Assembly: GCA_016214125.1 (NCBI GenBank)
Contig: JACRPC010000011.1
Coordinates: 1-64,000 of the forward strand
Length of the DNA: 64,000 nucleotides
Origin: Rhodospirillales bacterium
GTDB lineage: Bacteria > Pseudomonadota > Alphaproteobacteria > Rhodospirillales > WMHbin7
Direction of reading: 5' to 3'
Shown: piece by piece, positions 33,844-44,864 of the stretch
Layout: the number at the start of each line of letters is the position of its first letter
Position numbering within the stretch: the stretch's first letter is position 1
Notes under the pieces: model-generated
Told to the model about the DNA's origin: nothing
Seen by the model: the letters and a program-made list of their open reading frames with translations, nothing else
The model's database searches: none
Position numbers and translations under genes: made by a program

Positions 33844-34608
33844 GTGCTCGAAGCGCTGCTCACCCAGAAGATCTTCCATTTCTTCCTGGTGTTCGCGCGC
33901 GTCGGCTCGGCCTTGATGATGCTGCCCGGCATCAGCGGTCGTCACATTCCCGCCAACATCCGCCTTCTGGTGGCGATGGGGGTGGCCCTGGTCGCCACCC
34001 CCGCCCTGTCGCCCCAGCTTCCGTCGATGCCGGCCACCGTCGCCGGCCAGGCCATCTTGCTCATGGGTGAGATCGCCATCGGTCTGTTCTTCGGCATCCT
34101 AGCCGAGATCGTGTTGGCCTCGCTGCACATCGCCGGCACCCTGATCAGCCTGCAGGGTGGCTTTGCCAACGCGCTGATCTTCGACCCGATCACCGAACAG
34201 CAGGGCTCGGTGGTCACCGGCCTGCTCGACACCATCGCGGTGACGCTGATCCTGGTCACCGACGCCCATCACCTGTTCATCCGCGCCCTCATCGATTCCT
34301 ATTCCCTGTTCGCGCCGGGCCAGATACCCGAGGTTGGCGATTTCAACCAGGCCGTGGTCCGGCAGGTCTCGGCCAGCTTCCTCTTGGGCATCAAGCTGGC
34401 CTCGCCGTTCATCGTTTTTTCCCTGGTCGTCCAGTCGGCGATGGGCATCTTGTCGAAACTGGCGCCGCAGATGCAGGTCTTCTTCGTTCTCCTGCCGCTG
34501 CAGATCCTGATCACCATCGCGCTGTTCGCCATCACCCTGCCCAGCCTGATGCTGTGGTTCCTTCGCCACTACGAATCGGTCTTCCAGGCCTTCCTGGTGC
34601 CGGGCTAG
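33844..34608 (+). CDS. fliR: Flagellar export protein FliR
   Basis: A 254-residue inner-membrane protein with six or more hydrophobic helices: FARVGSALMMLPGISGRHIP, EIVLASLHIAGTLISLQGGF and FNPITEQQ-like FDPITEQQGSV are FliR landmarks. It completes the FliPQR gate and contacts FlhB. Translation starts at GTG 33844, 9 bases after fliQ, with GGGGGGCAG upstream. Confidence 0.95.
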   Translation: MLEALLTQKIFHFFLVFARVGSALMMLPGISGRHIPANIRLLVAMGVALVATPALSPQLPSMPATVAGQAILLMGEIAIGLFFGILAEIVLASLHIAGTLISLQGGFANALIFDPITEQQGSVVTGLLDTIAVTLILVTDAHHLFIRALIDSYSLFAPGQIPEVGDFNQAVVRQVSASFLLGIKLASPFIVFSLVVQSAMGILSKLAPQMQVFFVLLPLQILITIALFAITLPSLMLWFLRHYESVFQAFLVPG

Positions 34609-34617
34609 GATGGGGCC

Positions 34618-35688
34618 ATGGCCGACGAAGACGCCGACGAATCCCAAAAAACAGAACAGCCCTCCGGGCGAAAACTTGGCCGTGCCCGCACCGAGGGCAA
34701 CGTGCCGATGTCGCAAGAGGTCAAGATCTGGCTCATGCTTCTTGGCACCACGGTCATCGTCGGCTGGCTGGGCAGCCGGATGGCGGTCAATCTCCTGCCG
34801 ACCCTTACCCGTTTCGTCGAGAGTCCGCACACCATGGCCGTCGATCCGGCGGCGCTGCAGCGCCTGTTCGTCGGCCTGGCAATCGAAATCGGCCTGGTGC
34901 TGCTGATCCCCTTCAGCTTCCTGTTCCTCCTGGGCGTGCTTGGCACCATTGGGCAAGTCGGCTTCCTTTGGGTCGGCAAGCGCCTGCTGCCCGACTTTTC
35001 CAAACTCAATCCGCTGGCCGGGCTCAAGCGGCTGTTCTCGCCGATGTCGCTGATCGAATTCTTGAAGGCGACGATCAAGCTTGTCGTGGTCGGCACCATC
35101 CTGTGGACGATCGTCGAGCCCCGCCAGGCGAGTCTGCCGCAGATGGTCGAACTCGACCCCTTGCAAATGCTGGGTGTGATCCGCGAGGTCGTCTTCACTC
35201 TGGCCGCCACCACCTTGGGCGTCTACACCTTCGTCGCCGGCGCCGACTATGTCTACCAGCGCTGGACCTTCATGAAACGCCTGCGGATGACCAAGCAGGA
35301 GGTGAAGGACGAGAACAAGGAGACCGAGGGCGATCCCAAGATCAAGGCCAAGCTGGCCAGCCTGCGCATGCAGCGCGCCCGGGCCCGGATGATGGCGGCG
35401 GTGCCCAAGGCGACGGTGGTGGTGACCAACCCCACCCACTACGCGATCGCCCTTCATTACGACATGGAGACCATGCCGGCGCCCCAGGTGGTCGCCAAGG
35501 GCGTCGACTTCCTGGCGCTGCGCATCCGCGAATTGGCCGAAGCGCACGAGGTGCCCCTGGTCGAAAACCCGCCCCTGGCGCGGGCACTCTACGCCGCGGT
35601 CGAGGTCGATGAAACCATTCCCCCCGAACATTACAAGGCGGTTGCCGAAGTCATCGGCTATGTCATGCGTCTCAAGAAAAAACTCTGA
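34618..35688 (+). CDS. flhB: Flagellar export switch protein FlhB
   Basis: A 356-residue protein with four transmembrane helices and a cytoplasmic domain. It starts with the typical DESQKTEQPSGRKLGRARTE and carries the autocleavage site NPTH in VVVTNPTHYAIALHYD (about residues 271-274), which switches export from hook to filament substrates. ATG 34618 lies 9 bases after fliR. The last 29 bases overlap the presumed start of the cckA-like gene. Confidence 0.96.
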   Translation: MADEDADESQKTEQPSGRKLGRARTEGNVPMSQEVKIWLMLLGTTVIVGWLGSRMAVNLLPTLTRFVESPHTMAVDPAALQRLFVGLAIEIGLVLLIPFSFLFLLGVLGTIGQVGFLWVGKRLLPDFSKLNPLAGLKRLFSPMSLIEFLKATIKLVVVGTILWTIVEPRQASLPQMVELDPLQMLGVIREVVFTLAATTLGVYTFVAGADYVYQRWTFMKRLRMTKQEVKDENKETEGDPKIKAKLASLRMQRARARMMAAVPKATVVVTNPTHYAIALHYDMETMPAPQVVAKGVDFLALRIRELAEAHEVPLVENPPLARALYAAVEVDETIPPEHYKAVAEVIGYVMRLKKKL

Positions 35689-38062
35689 CCGGCTGCGCGC
35701 CGGCCTGGCGCTCGCGGTTCCCGGCCTGGCGCTGGGGACCGCCGCCGGCGCTCTGCTGTTCGGCGAGCATCCGCTGCGCATCGCCGCCGCGGCGGCCGGG
35801 CTGGCGGCGGTGGCCGCCTTGGCCCTGCTGGCCGACGAGCGCCGGGCGCGCCGCCGCGCCGAGGATCGCTTGGCCCGCCTCGATCTGGCGGTCGGGCGGC
35901 TGGGTCTGGCGTTTTCGGTGGTCGACGCCGCCGGCCGGGTCGTCGAGGCCAACGAGTCCGCCCGCGCCCTGTTCGGCGAGGCCAGCCCGGCCGCGCTGAT
36001 CGACGGCCCGCAACTCGACGAGGCCGCCCGGGAATCCCTGGCCCGGCTGGCCGCCCAGGCCGCCAACGGCCGCGACGGCGCCGATACCGTGCTCCTCATC
36101 CGCCCCAACGGCCGGCGCGATCTGTTCGACATGACCGCCCGCCCGCTGCCGGGCGGCGACGGGGCGGTGCTGTGGCTGGCCGAGGAATCGACGGCGCGCC
36201 ACGCCATTGCGGCTGCCTTGCGCGACGATCTCGATCGCCTGGGCGATCTCCTCGATGCCCTTCCGGTGGGAGTGGCGGCGATCGACCGGCGGGGCCGGAT
36301 TGAACGGGTCAACCGCCGGCTGGCCGCGCTGCTCGAACTTCCCGCCGCCGCGCTGGAGAACGAGCCGGCCGACCGACTCCTGAGCGAGGGCGTGCTGCCC
36401 AGCGCCGGCGCCGTCGATGTCCGGCTGCGGGCGCCCGAGGGCCGGGTCGGCGTGCGGGCCCGGATTCTGGCCAGCCCGGTCGGCAACGACCAGACCGTCC
36501 TGGTGGCGCTGCCCGATTCGGCGGCCGCCCGCGACGGCCTGCGCTTCGCCGCCCAAGGACTCGAACGGGTGTTCGAGGAAGCGCCGGTCGGCATCGCCAT
36601 CGTCGATACCGAGGGCACGGTGCGGGCCGTCAACCGCGCCTTCGCCGCCCTGATGGGTCTGCCGGGGGAAACCATGATCGGCCAGCCGCTATCGCAGCGT
36701 CTGGCGCCCGAGGACCGGGCCGACGTCGCCACCCAGTTTTCCAAACTGGTGATGGGGGCGGCGAAGGCCATCCATCTCGACGTCCGGCTGCAAGGCGCCC
36801 GCGAAATCGCCGCCACCTTGTTCGCCAACGCCCTGCCGGCCAACGAGACCGAGGGCGGGCTGGAGGCGATCGCCCTTTACCTGATCGACACCACCGAGCA
36901 GAAGAATCTGGAAGTTCAGTTTGCGCAAGCGCAGAAGATGCAGGCGATGGGCCAACTTGCCGGCGGCATCGCCCACGATTTCAACAACCTGCTGACGGCG
37001 ATGATCGGTTTTTGCGATCTGCTCTTGCAGCGCCACGGCCAGGGCGATCCCTCCTTCGCCGACATCATGCAGGTCAAGCAGAACGCCAACCGGGCGGCCA
37101 ATCTGGTCCGCCAACTTCTGGCCTTCTCCCGCCGCCAGACCTTGAAGCCGCGTCTGGTCAACGTCACCGACGCCCTGGTCGAGCTCTCGCATCTGCTGCG
37201 CCGCCTGATGGGGGAAACCATCGAACTCGACCTTCGGCATGGCGGCGATCTGGGTCTGGTGCGCGTCGATCCCGGCCAGTTCGACCAGGTGATCATCAAC
37301 CTGGCGGTCAACGCGCGTGACGCCATGCCGGGCGGCGGCCAGCTTGCGATCCGCACCGGCACGGCGCGTTTCGAGCGCCCCACCCAGCGCGGGGCCGAAC
37401 TCATTCCCGCCGGCGAATACGTGCTGATCGAGGTCTCCGACACCGGCACCGGCATTCCCAAGGAAGTCATCGGCCGTATCTTCGAACCCTTCTTCTCGAC
37501 CAAGGCGGTGGGGGCCGGCACCGGGCTTGGCCTGTCGACCGTCTACGGCATCTTGCGCCAGACCGACGGATTCATCCTGGTCGACAGCGCGCCCGGCCAG
37601 GGCTCGACCTTCACCATCGTGCTGCCGCGCTATCCGGCGGGTGATGCTGCCCAACCGCCGGCCTTGGGCTCGGCGCCCGGCGACGAACCGGCGGCGGCGC
37701 CGGCCGGCGGCGGCACCATCCTTCTGGTCGAGGACGAAGATGCGGTGCGGCTGTTCGCCTGCCGCGCCCTCAAGAACAAGGGCTATCGGGTGATCGAGGC
37801 CAAGAACGGCGAGGCGGCGCTGGAGCTGGTCAACAGCGAGCCGATCGACCTCATGATCACCGACGTCGTCATGCCCGGCATGGATGGCATCACGCTCACC
37901 CGCCTGGTTCGGGTCGAGCACCCCGCCCTTAAAGTGGTGCTGATTTCCGGCTATGCCGAGGATACCGCCCGGGGCGCCCTGGCCGATCTGCCCGACGTCC
38001 ATTTTCTGCCCAAGCCGTTTAGTCTGAAACAGCTCGCCCATGCCGTGAAAGCGGCGCTGTAG
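35660..38062 (+). CDS. cckA: CckA-like hybrid histidine kinase/response regulator
   Basis: A roughly 800-residue cell-cycle kinase. Two N-terminal hydrophobic segments are followed by PAS modules (about 85-180, 195-290 and 310-425). The HisKA motif GGIAHDFNNLLTAMIGFCDL has the acceptor His near 438, followed by HATPase (NLAVNARDAM, DTGTGIPKEV, GAGTGLGLSTVYGI). The C-terminal receiver has ILLVEDEDAVR, its phospho-acceptor Asp near 735 in MITDVVMPGMDG, and FLPKPFSLKQL. In alphaproteobacteria CckA drives phosphorylation of CtrA and controls flagellar and cell-cycle genes. Being co-transcribed with flagellar export genes and followed by recA fits that identity. The start (ATG 35660, inside flhB) is the first ATG giving both hydrophobic segments. 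Confidence 0.87.
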   Translation: MSCVSRKNSDRLRAGLALAVPGLALGTAAGALLFGEHPLRIAAAAAGLAAVAALALLADERRARRRAEDRLARLDLAVGRLGLAFSVVDAAGRVVEANESARALFGEASPAALIDGPQLDEAARESLARLAAQAANGRDGADTVLLIRPNGRRDLFDMTARPLPGGDGAVLWLAEESTARHAIAAALRDDLDRLGDLLDALPVGVAAIDRRGRIERVNRRLAALLELPAAALENEPADRLLSEGVLPSAGAVDVRLRAPEGRVGVRARILASPVGNDQTVLVALPDSAAARDGLRFAAQGLERVFEEAPVGIAIVDTEGTVRAVNRAFAALMGLPGETMIGQPLSQRLAPEDRADVATQFSKLVMGAAKAIHLDVRLQGAREIAATLFANALPANETEGGLEAIALYLIDTTEQKNLEVQFAQAQKMQAMGQLAGGIAHDFNNLLTAMIGFCDLLLQRHGQGDPSFADIMQVKQNANRAANLVRQLLAFSRRQTLKPRLVNVTDALVELSHLLRRLMGETIELDLRHGGDLGLVRVDPGQFDQVIINLAVNARDAMPGGGQLAIRTGTARFERPTQRGAELIPAGEYVLIEVSDTGTGIPKEVIGRIFEPFFSTKAVGAGTGLGLSTVYGILRQTDGFILVDSAPGQGSTFTIVLPRYPAGDAAQPPALGSAPGDEPAAAPAGGGTILLVEDEDAVRLFACRALKNKGYRVIEAKNGEAALELVNSEPIDLMITDVVMPGMDGITLTRLVRVEHPALKVVLISGYAEDTARGALADLPDVHFLPKPFSLKQLAHAVKAAL

Positions 38063-38132
38063 AATCGGGATTTAAGGCGAACGTTAACGAACAAACACAC
38101 CAAGATCGTTATAAAACAACGCCTTATATGTT

Positions 38133-38160
38133 TTGCTTGCGTTCTGGAACATTCTATGTA
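38133..38160 (+). promoter_or_regulatory. recA promoter with LexA-like element between -35 and -10
   Basis: TTGCTT (38133-38138) and TATGTA (38155-38160) are 16 bases apart. GTTCTGGAACATTC (38141-38154) fills the spacer. It contains the palindrome GTTC-TG-GAAC and a GTTC-N6-ATTC repeat, near to but not the canonical alphaproteobacterial GTTC-N7-GTTC SOS box. Confidence 0.55.
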
Positions 38161-38210
38161 CGATGCGTGCATTGCAACCGATCCCGCATCTATGGAATAA
38201 GGGGAACGTC

Positions 38211-39290
38211 ATGAGCCAGACCGCGCTTCGCTTGGTGGAAAAGGACAACATGGACAAACAAAAGGCTTTGGACGCGGCGGTAAGCCAGATCGAACGCGCC
38301 TTCGGCAAGGGCTCGATCATGCGGCTGGGCCAGAAATCGGGCTCGGTCGAGGTCGACGTGATCTCCACCGGCTCGCTCGGCCTTGATCTCGCCTTGGGGA
38401 TCGGCGGTTTGCCGCGCGGACGGGTGGTCGAAATCTATGGCCCGGAAAGCTCGGGCAAGACCACCTTGGCGCTGCACGTCATCGCCGAGGCCCAGAAGAA
38501 GAGCGGCGCCTGCGCCTTCATCGACGCTGAACACGCGCTCGATCCGGTCTACGCCCGCAAGCTCGGCGTCAATCTCGACGATCTGCTGATCTCGCAGCCC
38601 GATTCCGGCGAACAGGCGCTGGAGATCGCCGACACGCTGGTCCGCTCGGGCGCCGTCGACGTGCTGGTGGTCGATTCGGTCGCCGCCCTGGTGCCGCGCG
38701 CCGAACTGGAAGGCGAGATGGGCGACGCCCATGTCGGCCTGCACGCCCGCCTGATGAGCCAGGCCTTGCGCAAGCTCACCGCCTCGGTGTCGAAATCGAA
38801 CACCATGATCATCTTCATCAACCAGATCCGGATGAAGATCGGCGTCATGTTCGGCAATCCCGAGACCACCACGGGCGGCAACGCGCTGAAATTCTACGCC
38901 TCGGTCCGCCTGGAAATCCGTCGCATCGGCGCCATCAAGGAACGCGACGAGGTGGTGGGAAATCAGACCCGGATCAAGGTGGTAAAGAACAAGCTGGCGC
39001 CGCCCTTTAGAGTGGTCGATTTCGACATCATGTATGGCGAGGGCGTCTCCAAGCCGGGCGAACTGATCGATCTTGGCCAGAAGGCCGGGCTGGTCGAGAA
39101 GTCGGGCTCCTGGTTCTCCTACAGCGGCACCCGCATTGGCCAGGGCCGCGAGAACGCCAAGCAATATCTGCGCGACAATCCCAAGGTGGCGGCCGAGATC
39201 GAGGCCCAGTTGCGCGCCAACGCCGCCCAGGTTTCCGAGGCTCTGGCCGGCGGCCCTGGCGATCAGGACGGCCAGACGGTGGAAGACTGA
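38211..39290 (+). CDS. recA: Recombinase RecA
   Basis: A 359-residue RecA, full length. Walker A is [14 protein letters not shown] and the L1/L2 DNA-binding regions include [19 protein letters not shown], followed by [20 protein letters not shown]. It catalyses strand exchange and activates LexA self-cleavage. ATG 38211 follows AAGGGGAACGTC; the frame is open further upstream but without a homologous sequence. It has its own promoter region (38063-38210) and a strong terminator, so it is a separate unit after cckA. Confidence 0.99.
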   Translation: MSQTALRLVEKDNMDKQKALDAAVSQIERAFGKGSIMRLGQKSGSVEVDVISTGSLGLDLALGIGGLPRGRVVEIYGPESSGKTTLALHVIAEAQKKSGACAFIDAEHALDPVYARKLGVNLDDLLISQPDSGEQALEIADTLVRSGAVDVLVVDSVAALVPRAELEGEMGDAHVGLHARLMSQALRKLTASVSKSNTMIIFINQIRMKIGVMFGNPETTTGGNALKFYASVRLEIRRIGAIKERDEVVGNQTRIKVVKNKLAPPFRVVDFDIMYGEGVSKPGELIDLGQKAGLVEKSGSWFSYSGTRIGQGRENAKQYLRDNPKVAAEIEAQLRANAAQVSEALAGGPGDQDGQTVED

Positions 39291-39319
39291 TCGTTTCCGG
39301 CGTGCCTCTCCACGCGACG

Positions 39320-39349
39320 GGGGCGGTTCCTTCGGGAACCGCCCCTTTT
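39320..39349 (+). terminator. Rho-independent terminator of recA
   Basis: GGGGCGGTTCC (39320-39330), loop TTCG, GGAACCGCCCC (39335-39345), then TTTT. The 11-base stem is perfect. It may also serve the convergent gene ending at 39373. Confidence 0.92.
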
Positions 39350-39372
39350 GCGTTCGACCGCTGGAATCAGCG

Positions 39373-40413
39373 TTAGGAAGCCTTCGCGCCGTTCTTGGCC
39401 TCTGGCCGAGCGGCGGCCAACGCCTCCTCGAGCGCCCTGGCGGCATCGAGGATTCGGGCGTTTTCCGGCCGAACCGCCGATCGGCCGCCATCCACCAATT
39501 GGCGGTCGAGGAAGGCGGCGTAGCCGTTCAACAGCACCACCGGATCGGCGATCGGCCGATCAGCGCGCACGCGGACGTAATTCAAGCGCTCGGCCTTGCG
39601 CCGCAGGGCATCGATCAGGGCCAGACCGTTCTTCAGCTCGCGGATATGGCCGACCAGATCGAGATTCTGGTAGATGCGGCAAAACAGCTCCTCGACCAGG
39701 AACGGCTTGTTGAGGAAATCGCTGGCGCCGTTCTTCATGAAGCGGGCCGAGAGAAGATCGTTGCCATAGGCCGATAGCCCGATCACCGCCAACTCGTCGC
39801 GCCGGAATTTGCTCCGGATCTGCTTGACGAACTGGGCGCCGTTGACCTCGGGCATGTGATAGTCGGTGATCACCAGGCGGATGGCGGGATCGCTCTCCAG
39901 CGTCTTCATCGCCTGGGTGGCGCTGGCCGCCTCGACCACCAGGAAGCGGTGCCGCTCGAGTAGCTCACGGGTGTGCATCCGCGCCACTTTGGAATCATCG
40001 ACCAGCAGCACCTTGACGCCGCCGTTGCGATGCAGCCGGCCCAGAAGCTCGATCAGATAATCAAGATTGGCCGGATTGTCTTTGGTGACGTAATCGACGA
40101 TGTTCTTCGCCTGCACGTATTCGCGCGTCTCGTCGGTATAGGTGGCGGTGAAGACGATCGCCGGAATGCGCTCGACCAGGATGTAATCCACCACCTCACC
40201 GTCCGGAGCGTCGGGCAGGTTGAGATCGACCAGGGCGGCCAGGATGCCGCCGCGATGCTGCTGCACCAGGCGCACCGCATCGGCGTAGCTGGGCGCCATC
40301 AGCGTCTCGAAGCCAAGCCGGCTCTCGATGCCGTTCTTCAAGAGGTTGGCGAAGAACTTGCTGTCTTCGACAACCAACACCTTGGCAGCCCCGTTATCGG
40401 ACCGATCGTCCAT
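39373..40413 (-). CDS. Tandem double-receiver response regulator without output domain
   Basis: A 346-residue protein made of two receiver domains. The first (about 13-135) has KVLVVEDSKFF and acceptor Asp in LVDLNLPDAPDG, with the switch Thr in VFTATY. The second (about 138-265) has KVLLVDDSKVA and ITDYHMPEVNG, and its Lys in FLNKPF. The first domain's Lys lies in YVTKDN. The last 80 residues are helical with no recognisable DNA-binding, GGDEF or EAL domain. It could be a phospho-relay adaptor or a PleD/CpdR-like scaffold. ATG 40413 has GAGG upstream. It is divergent from alaS. Confidence 0.85.
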   Translation of the reverse strand: MDDRSDNGAAKVLVVEDSKFFANLLKNGIESRLGFETLMAPSYADAVRLVQQHRGGILAALVDLNLPDAPDGEVVDYILVERIPAIVFTATYTDETREYVQAKNIVDYVTKDNPANLDYLIELLGRLHRNGGVKVLLVDDSKVARMHTRELLERHRFLVVEAASATQAMKTLESDPAIRLVITDYHMPEVNGAQFVKQIRSKFRRDELAVIGLSAYGNDLLSARFMKNGASDFLNKPFLVEELFCRIYQNLDLVGHIRELKNGLALIDALRRKAERLNYVRVRADRPIADPVVLLNGYAAFLDRQLVDGGRSAVRPENARILDAARALEEALAAARPEAKNGAKAS

Positions 40414-40727
40414 CGGCGCCTCGTCCCTGTTGATCGATATGGCAGGCCTGGTTCGGCCCTTTCCTTGACGCAAAGCGACTCTTACATATTCCAATATACT
40501 TGCAACCGATTTGATTGCGCTTAGAAAGTCTTTTTTATTTCATTAAATTAACGTGGCCTTGGGACAGGGCCCGGCCAAACGCCGATCCGCCGCCGATCGG
40601 GTTGGGCGCAACCAACGCCTTGGCCTGGACAGCCCCGCCCCTCCCCTTCCTTTACAGGGCGCGGGCGCTCGGGCTACAAACTTCCGGCCAGCACCAAGAC
40701 CGGCAAGACCAGAGGGATCGAGTCCGC
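40414..40727. promoter_or_regulatory. Divergent region between the double-receiver gene and alaS
   Basis: In this 314-base stretch I see no gene. An AT-rich core (40480-40555) holds the short palindrome ATATT-CC-AATAT (40486-40497), and TTGACG (40465-40470) could be a -35 element. The last 170 bases before alaS are GC-rich leader without a structure that I recognise. Confidence 0.5.
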
Positions 40728-43382
<2,655 letters not shown>

Positions 43383-43437
43383 CCGCCCAAAGGGTTGCGG
43401 GCCGGCCCAGCTTGGGTTAGGGTCCGGCCCCGAAAGC

Positions 43438-43527
43438 GGAGGGGTGGCAGAGCGGTTGAATGCACCGCACTCGAAATGCGGCGTACTCGCAAGGGTACCG
43501 GGAGTTCGAATCTCCCCCCCTCCGCCA
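43438..43527 (+). tRNA. tRNA-Ser(CGA)
   Basis: A 90-base class II tRNA. Acceptor GGAGGGG pairs with CCCCTCC and is followed by discriminator G and encoded CCA. The anticodon stem CCGCA/TGCGG encloses the loop CTCGAAA with anticodon CGA at 43472-43474 (reads UCG). A long variable arm and the T-arm GGGAG-TTCGAAT-CTCCC are present. Confidence 0.97.
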
Positions 43528-43714
43528 ATCTTCTTTCGGAAACGGTTCTCTGCCTGTGGGCACCGGGGTGAAACCCAGGCGCGCTACGCCGTTCTCGCGT
43601 CACAGCCGTTGACCGAGTTGGACGCCGGAGAGCGATTTCACTGACAGCATCCTTTCTCTCCTCTGCGATATTCTCCATAGGGTGTTGACTGCGAACCGGA
43701 TCAAGGTACGGGTT

Positions 43715-43752
43715 TGTGGGGCGGGTGAGTGCACTGTCACCGGACCCCCACA
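43715..43752. repeat. Nested inverted repeat between tRNA-Ser and the HNH-type gene
   Basis: Outer arms TGTGGGG (43715-43721) and CCCCACA (43746-43752) enclose inner arms GGTGA (43724-43728) and TCACC (43737-43741). It could be a terminator for the tRNA or a recombination-related structure. The remainder of the 250-base gap shows nothing recognisable. Confidence 0.4.
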
Positions 43753-43780
43753 GAGATACTAAGCCGATTCTTTGGGGGTT

Positions 43781-44665
43781 GTGTTGACGCATGGGCCGAC
43801 AAAGATCGCGTCTAAGGGCATCTGCATCTATTGCGGTGCTGAGGGTGTTCGCTTGACGGATGAACACATAGTGCCGCTCTCGCTCGGCGGCCAACACATA
43901 ATCCTGAAAGCAAGTTGTGATGCTTGCGCAGACATAACAAAGCGTTTCGAGCAGGATGTCGCACGGGGTTTATGGGGTGATGCGCGTATAAGCTACAATG
44001 CCCCCAGTCGCCGAAAAAAGAAACGGCCAACACATTTTGCTCTTGGCGAGATAATTGTGCCGTACAGCCAATATCCCGCGCCAATGGTCTTCTACAGTAT
44101 GACACGCGCGGGATTGCTCGAGGGCATGCCTGAGGCTGTTGATCTGTCGCCTTTGTGGACGCTTGTGGCTCTGTCAGATCACGAAAGAAATATGGCGTTC
44201 GAGCAAAAACATGGCGCGCCACTGACAGCCAAGTTCAGGCACGTGCCAGATAGCTTTGCGCGGCTCCTGGCGAAGATCGGATACGGGCAGGTGCTATGCT
44301 CACTCGATCCAGGCGAGTTCCGACCGATCTGCGTTCCTTACATTCTGGGCAAGAAAAATCCGTCTTTCGTGGTGGGTGGCTCCGCCCTAATCACTGAGCC
44401 AAATGCCGATGTGGGTTACATGCTTGCAACAACATGCTTCGGAACGTCGGATAAGATCATGCTGATCGCAACTATTCGCCTGTTTGCAAACAACTCTTCT
44501 CCCACTTATCATGTAGTCGTGGGCGACGTTACTGGTCGGTTAAATGTTGCGACAGCTTTGGAAAAGCTGGGCGGCATTGAAGTTCAGCAGATTGACAGTG
44601 CGAGGTGTGAGAGCGGAATTCATTGGTCGCCAGCGTGCTGGCCGCTTCCTTTCTGGCGTCGATGA
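43781..44665 (+). CDS. HNH-endonuclease-like protein of foreign composition
   Basis: About 294 residues. The N-terminus has CIYCGAEGVRLTDEHIVPLS followed by CDACADI: two CxxC pairs flank a DEHIVP core, the pattern of a zinc-stabilised HNH nuclease. The remaining 230 residues are unrecognised. Codon use and base composition are clearly less GC-rich than in all neighbours, it stands alone, and it lies downstream of tRNA-Ser, a frequent integration site; transfer is likely. No integrase is in the window. The start is uncertain (TTG 43772, GTG 43781 or TTG 43784; no ATG). It may be a defence nuclease or a remnant of a lost island. Confidence 0.6.
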   Translation: MLTHGPTKIASKGICIYCGAEGVRLTDEHIVPLSLGGQHIILKASCDACADITKRFEQDVARGLWGDARISYNAPSRRKKKRPTHFALGEIIVPYSQYPAPMVFYSMTRAGLLEGMPEAVDLSPLWTLVALSDHERNMAFEQKHGAPLTAKFRHVPDSFARLLAKIGYGQVLCSLDPGEFRPICVPYILGKKNPSFVVGGSALITEPNADVGYMLATTCFGTSDKIMLIATIRLFANNSSPTYHVVVGDVTGRLNVATALEKLGGIEVQQIDSARCESGIHWSPACWPLPFWRR

Positions 44666-44864
44666 CGTTTGGAATTACGGTAACAGTGCATTTGTTTCAA
44701 GGGAGCTACCCGTTTGAGGGCGTCTGCGGCAGAGGTAACATATTGATTTCAAACGAGAGAAGGTTCGCCGGCAGCCCCCTCCGCCCCGCCAACGCACACA
44801 CCTTGTCGGCCGATCATTTTTCGGGCAGGGTGGCCGCCTCGCAACCGGCCGGTCACCCCAAAAC

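Noticed and set aside
38079-38092. GAAC-N6-GAAC as a LexA box of recA
   Set aside because: The alphaproteobacterial box needs a 7-base spacer and this repeat is one base short; it is also 55 bases upstream of the likely -35.
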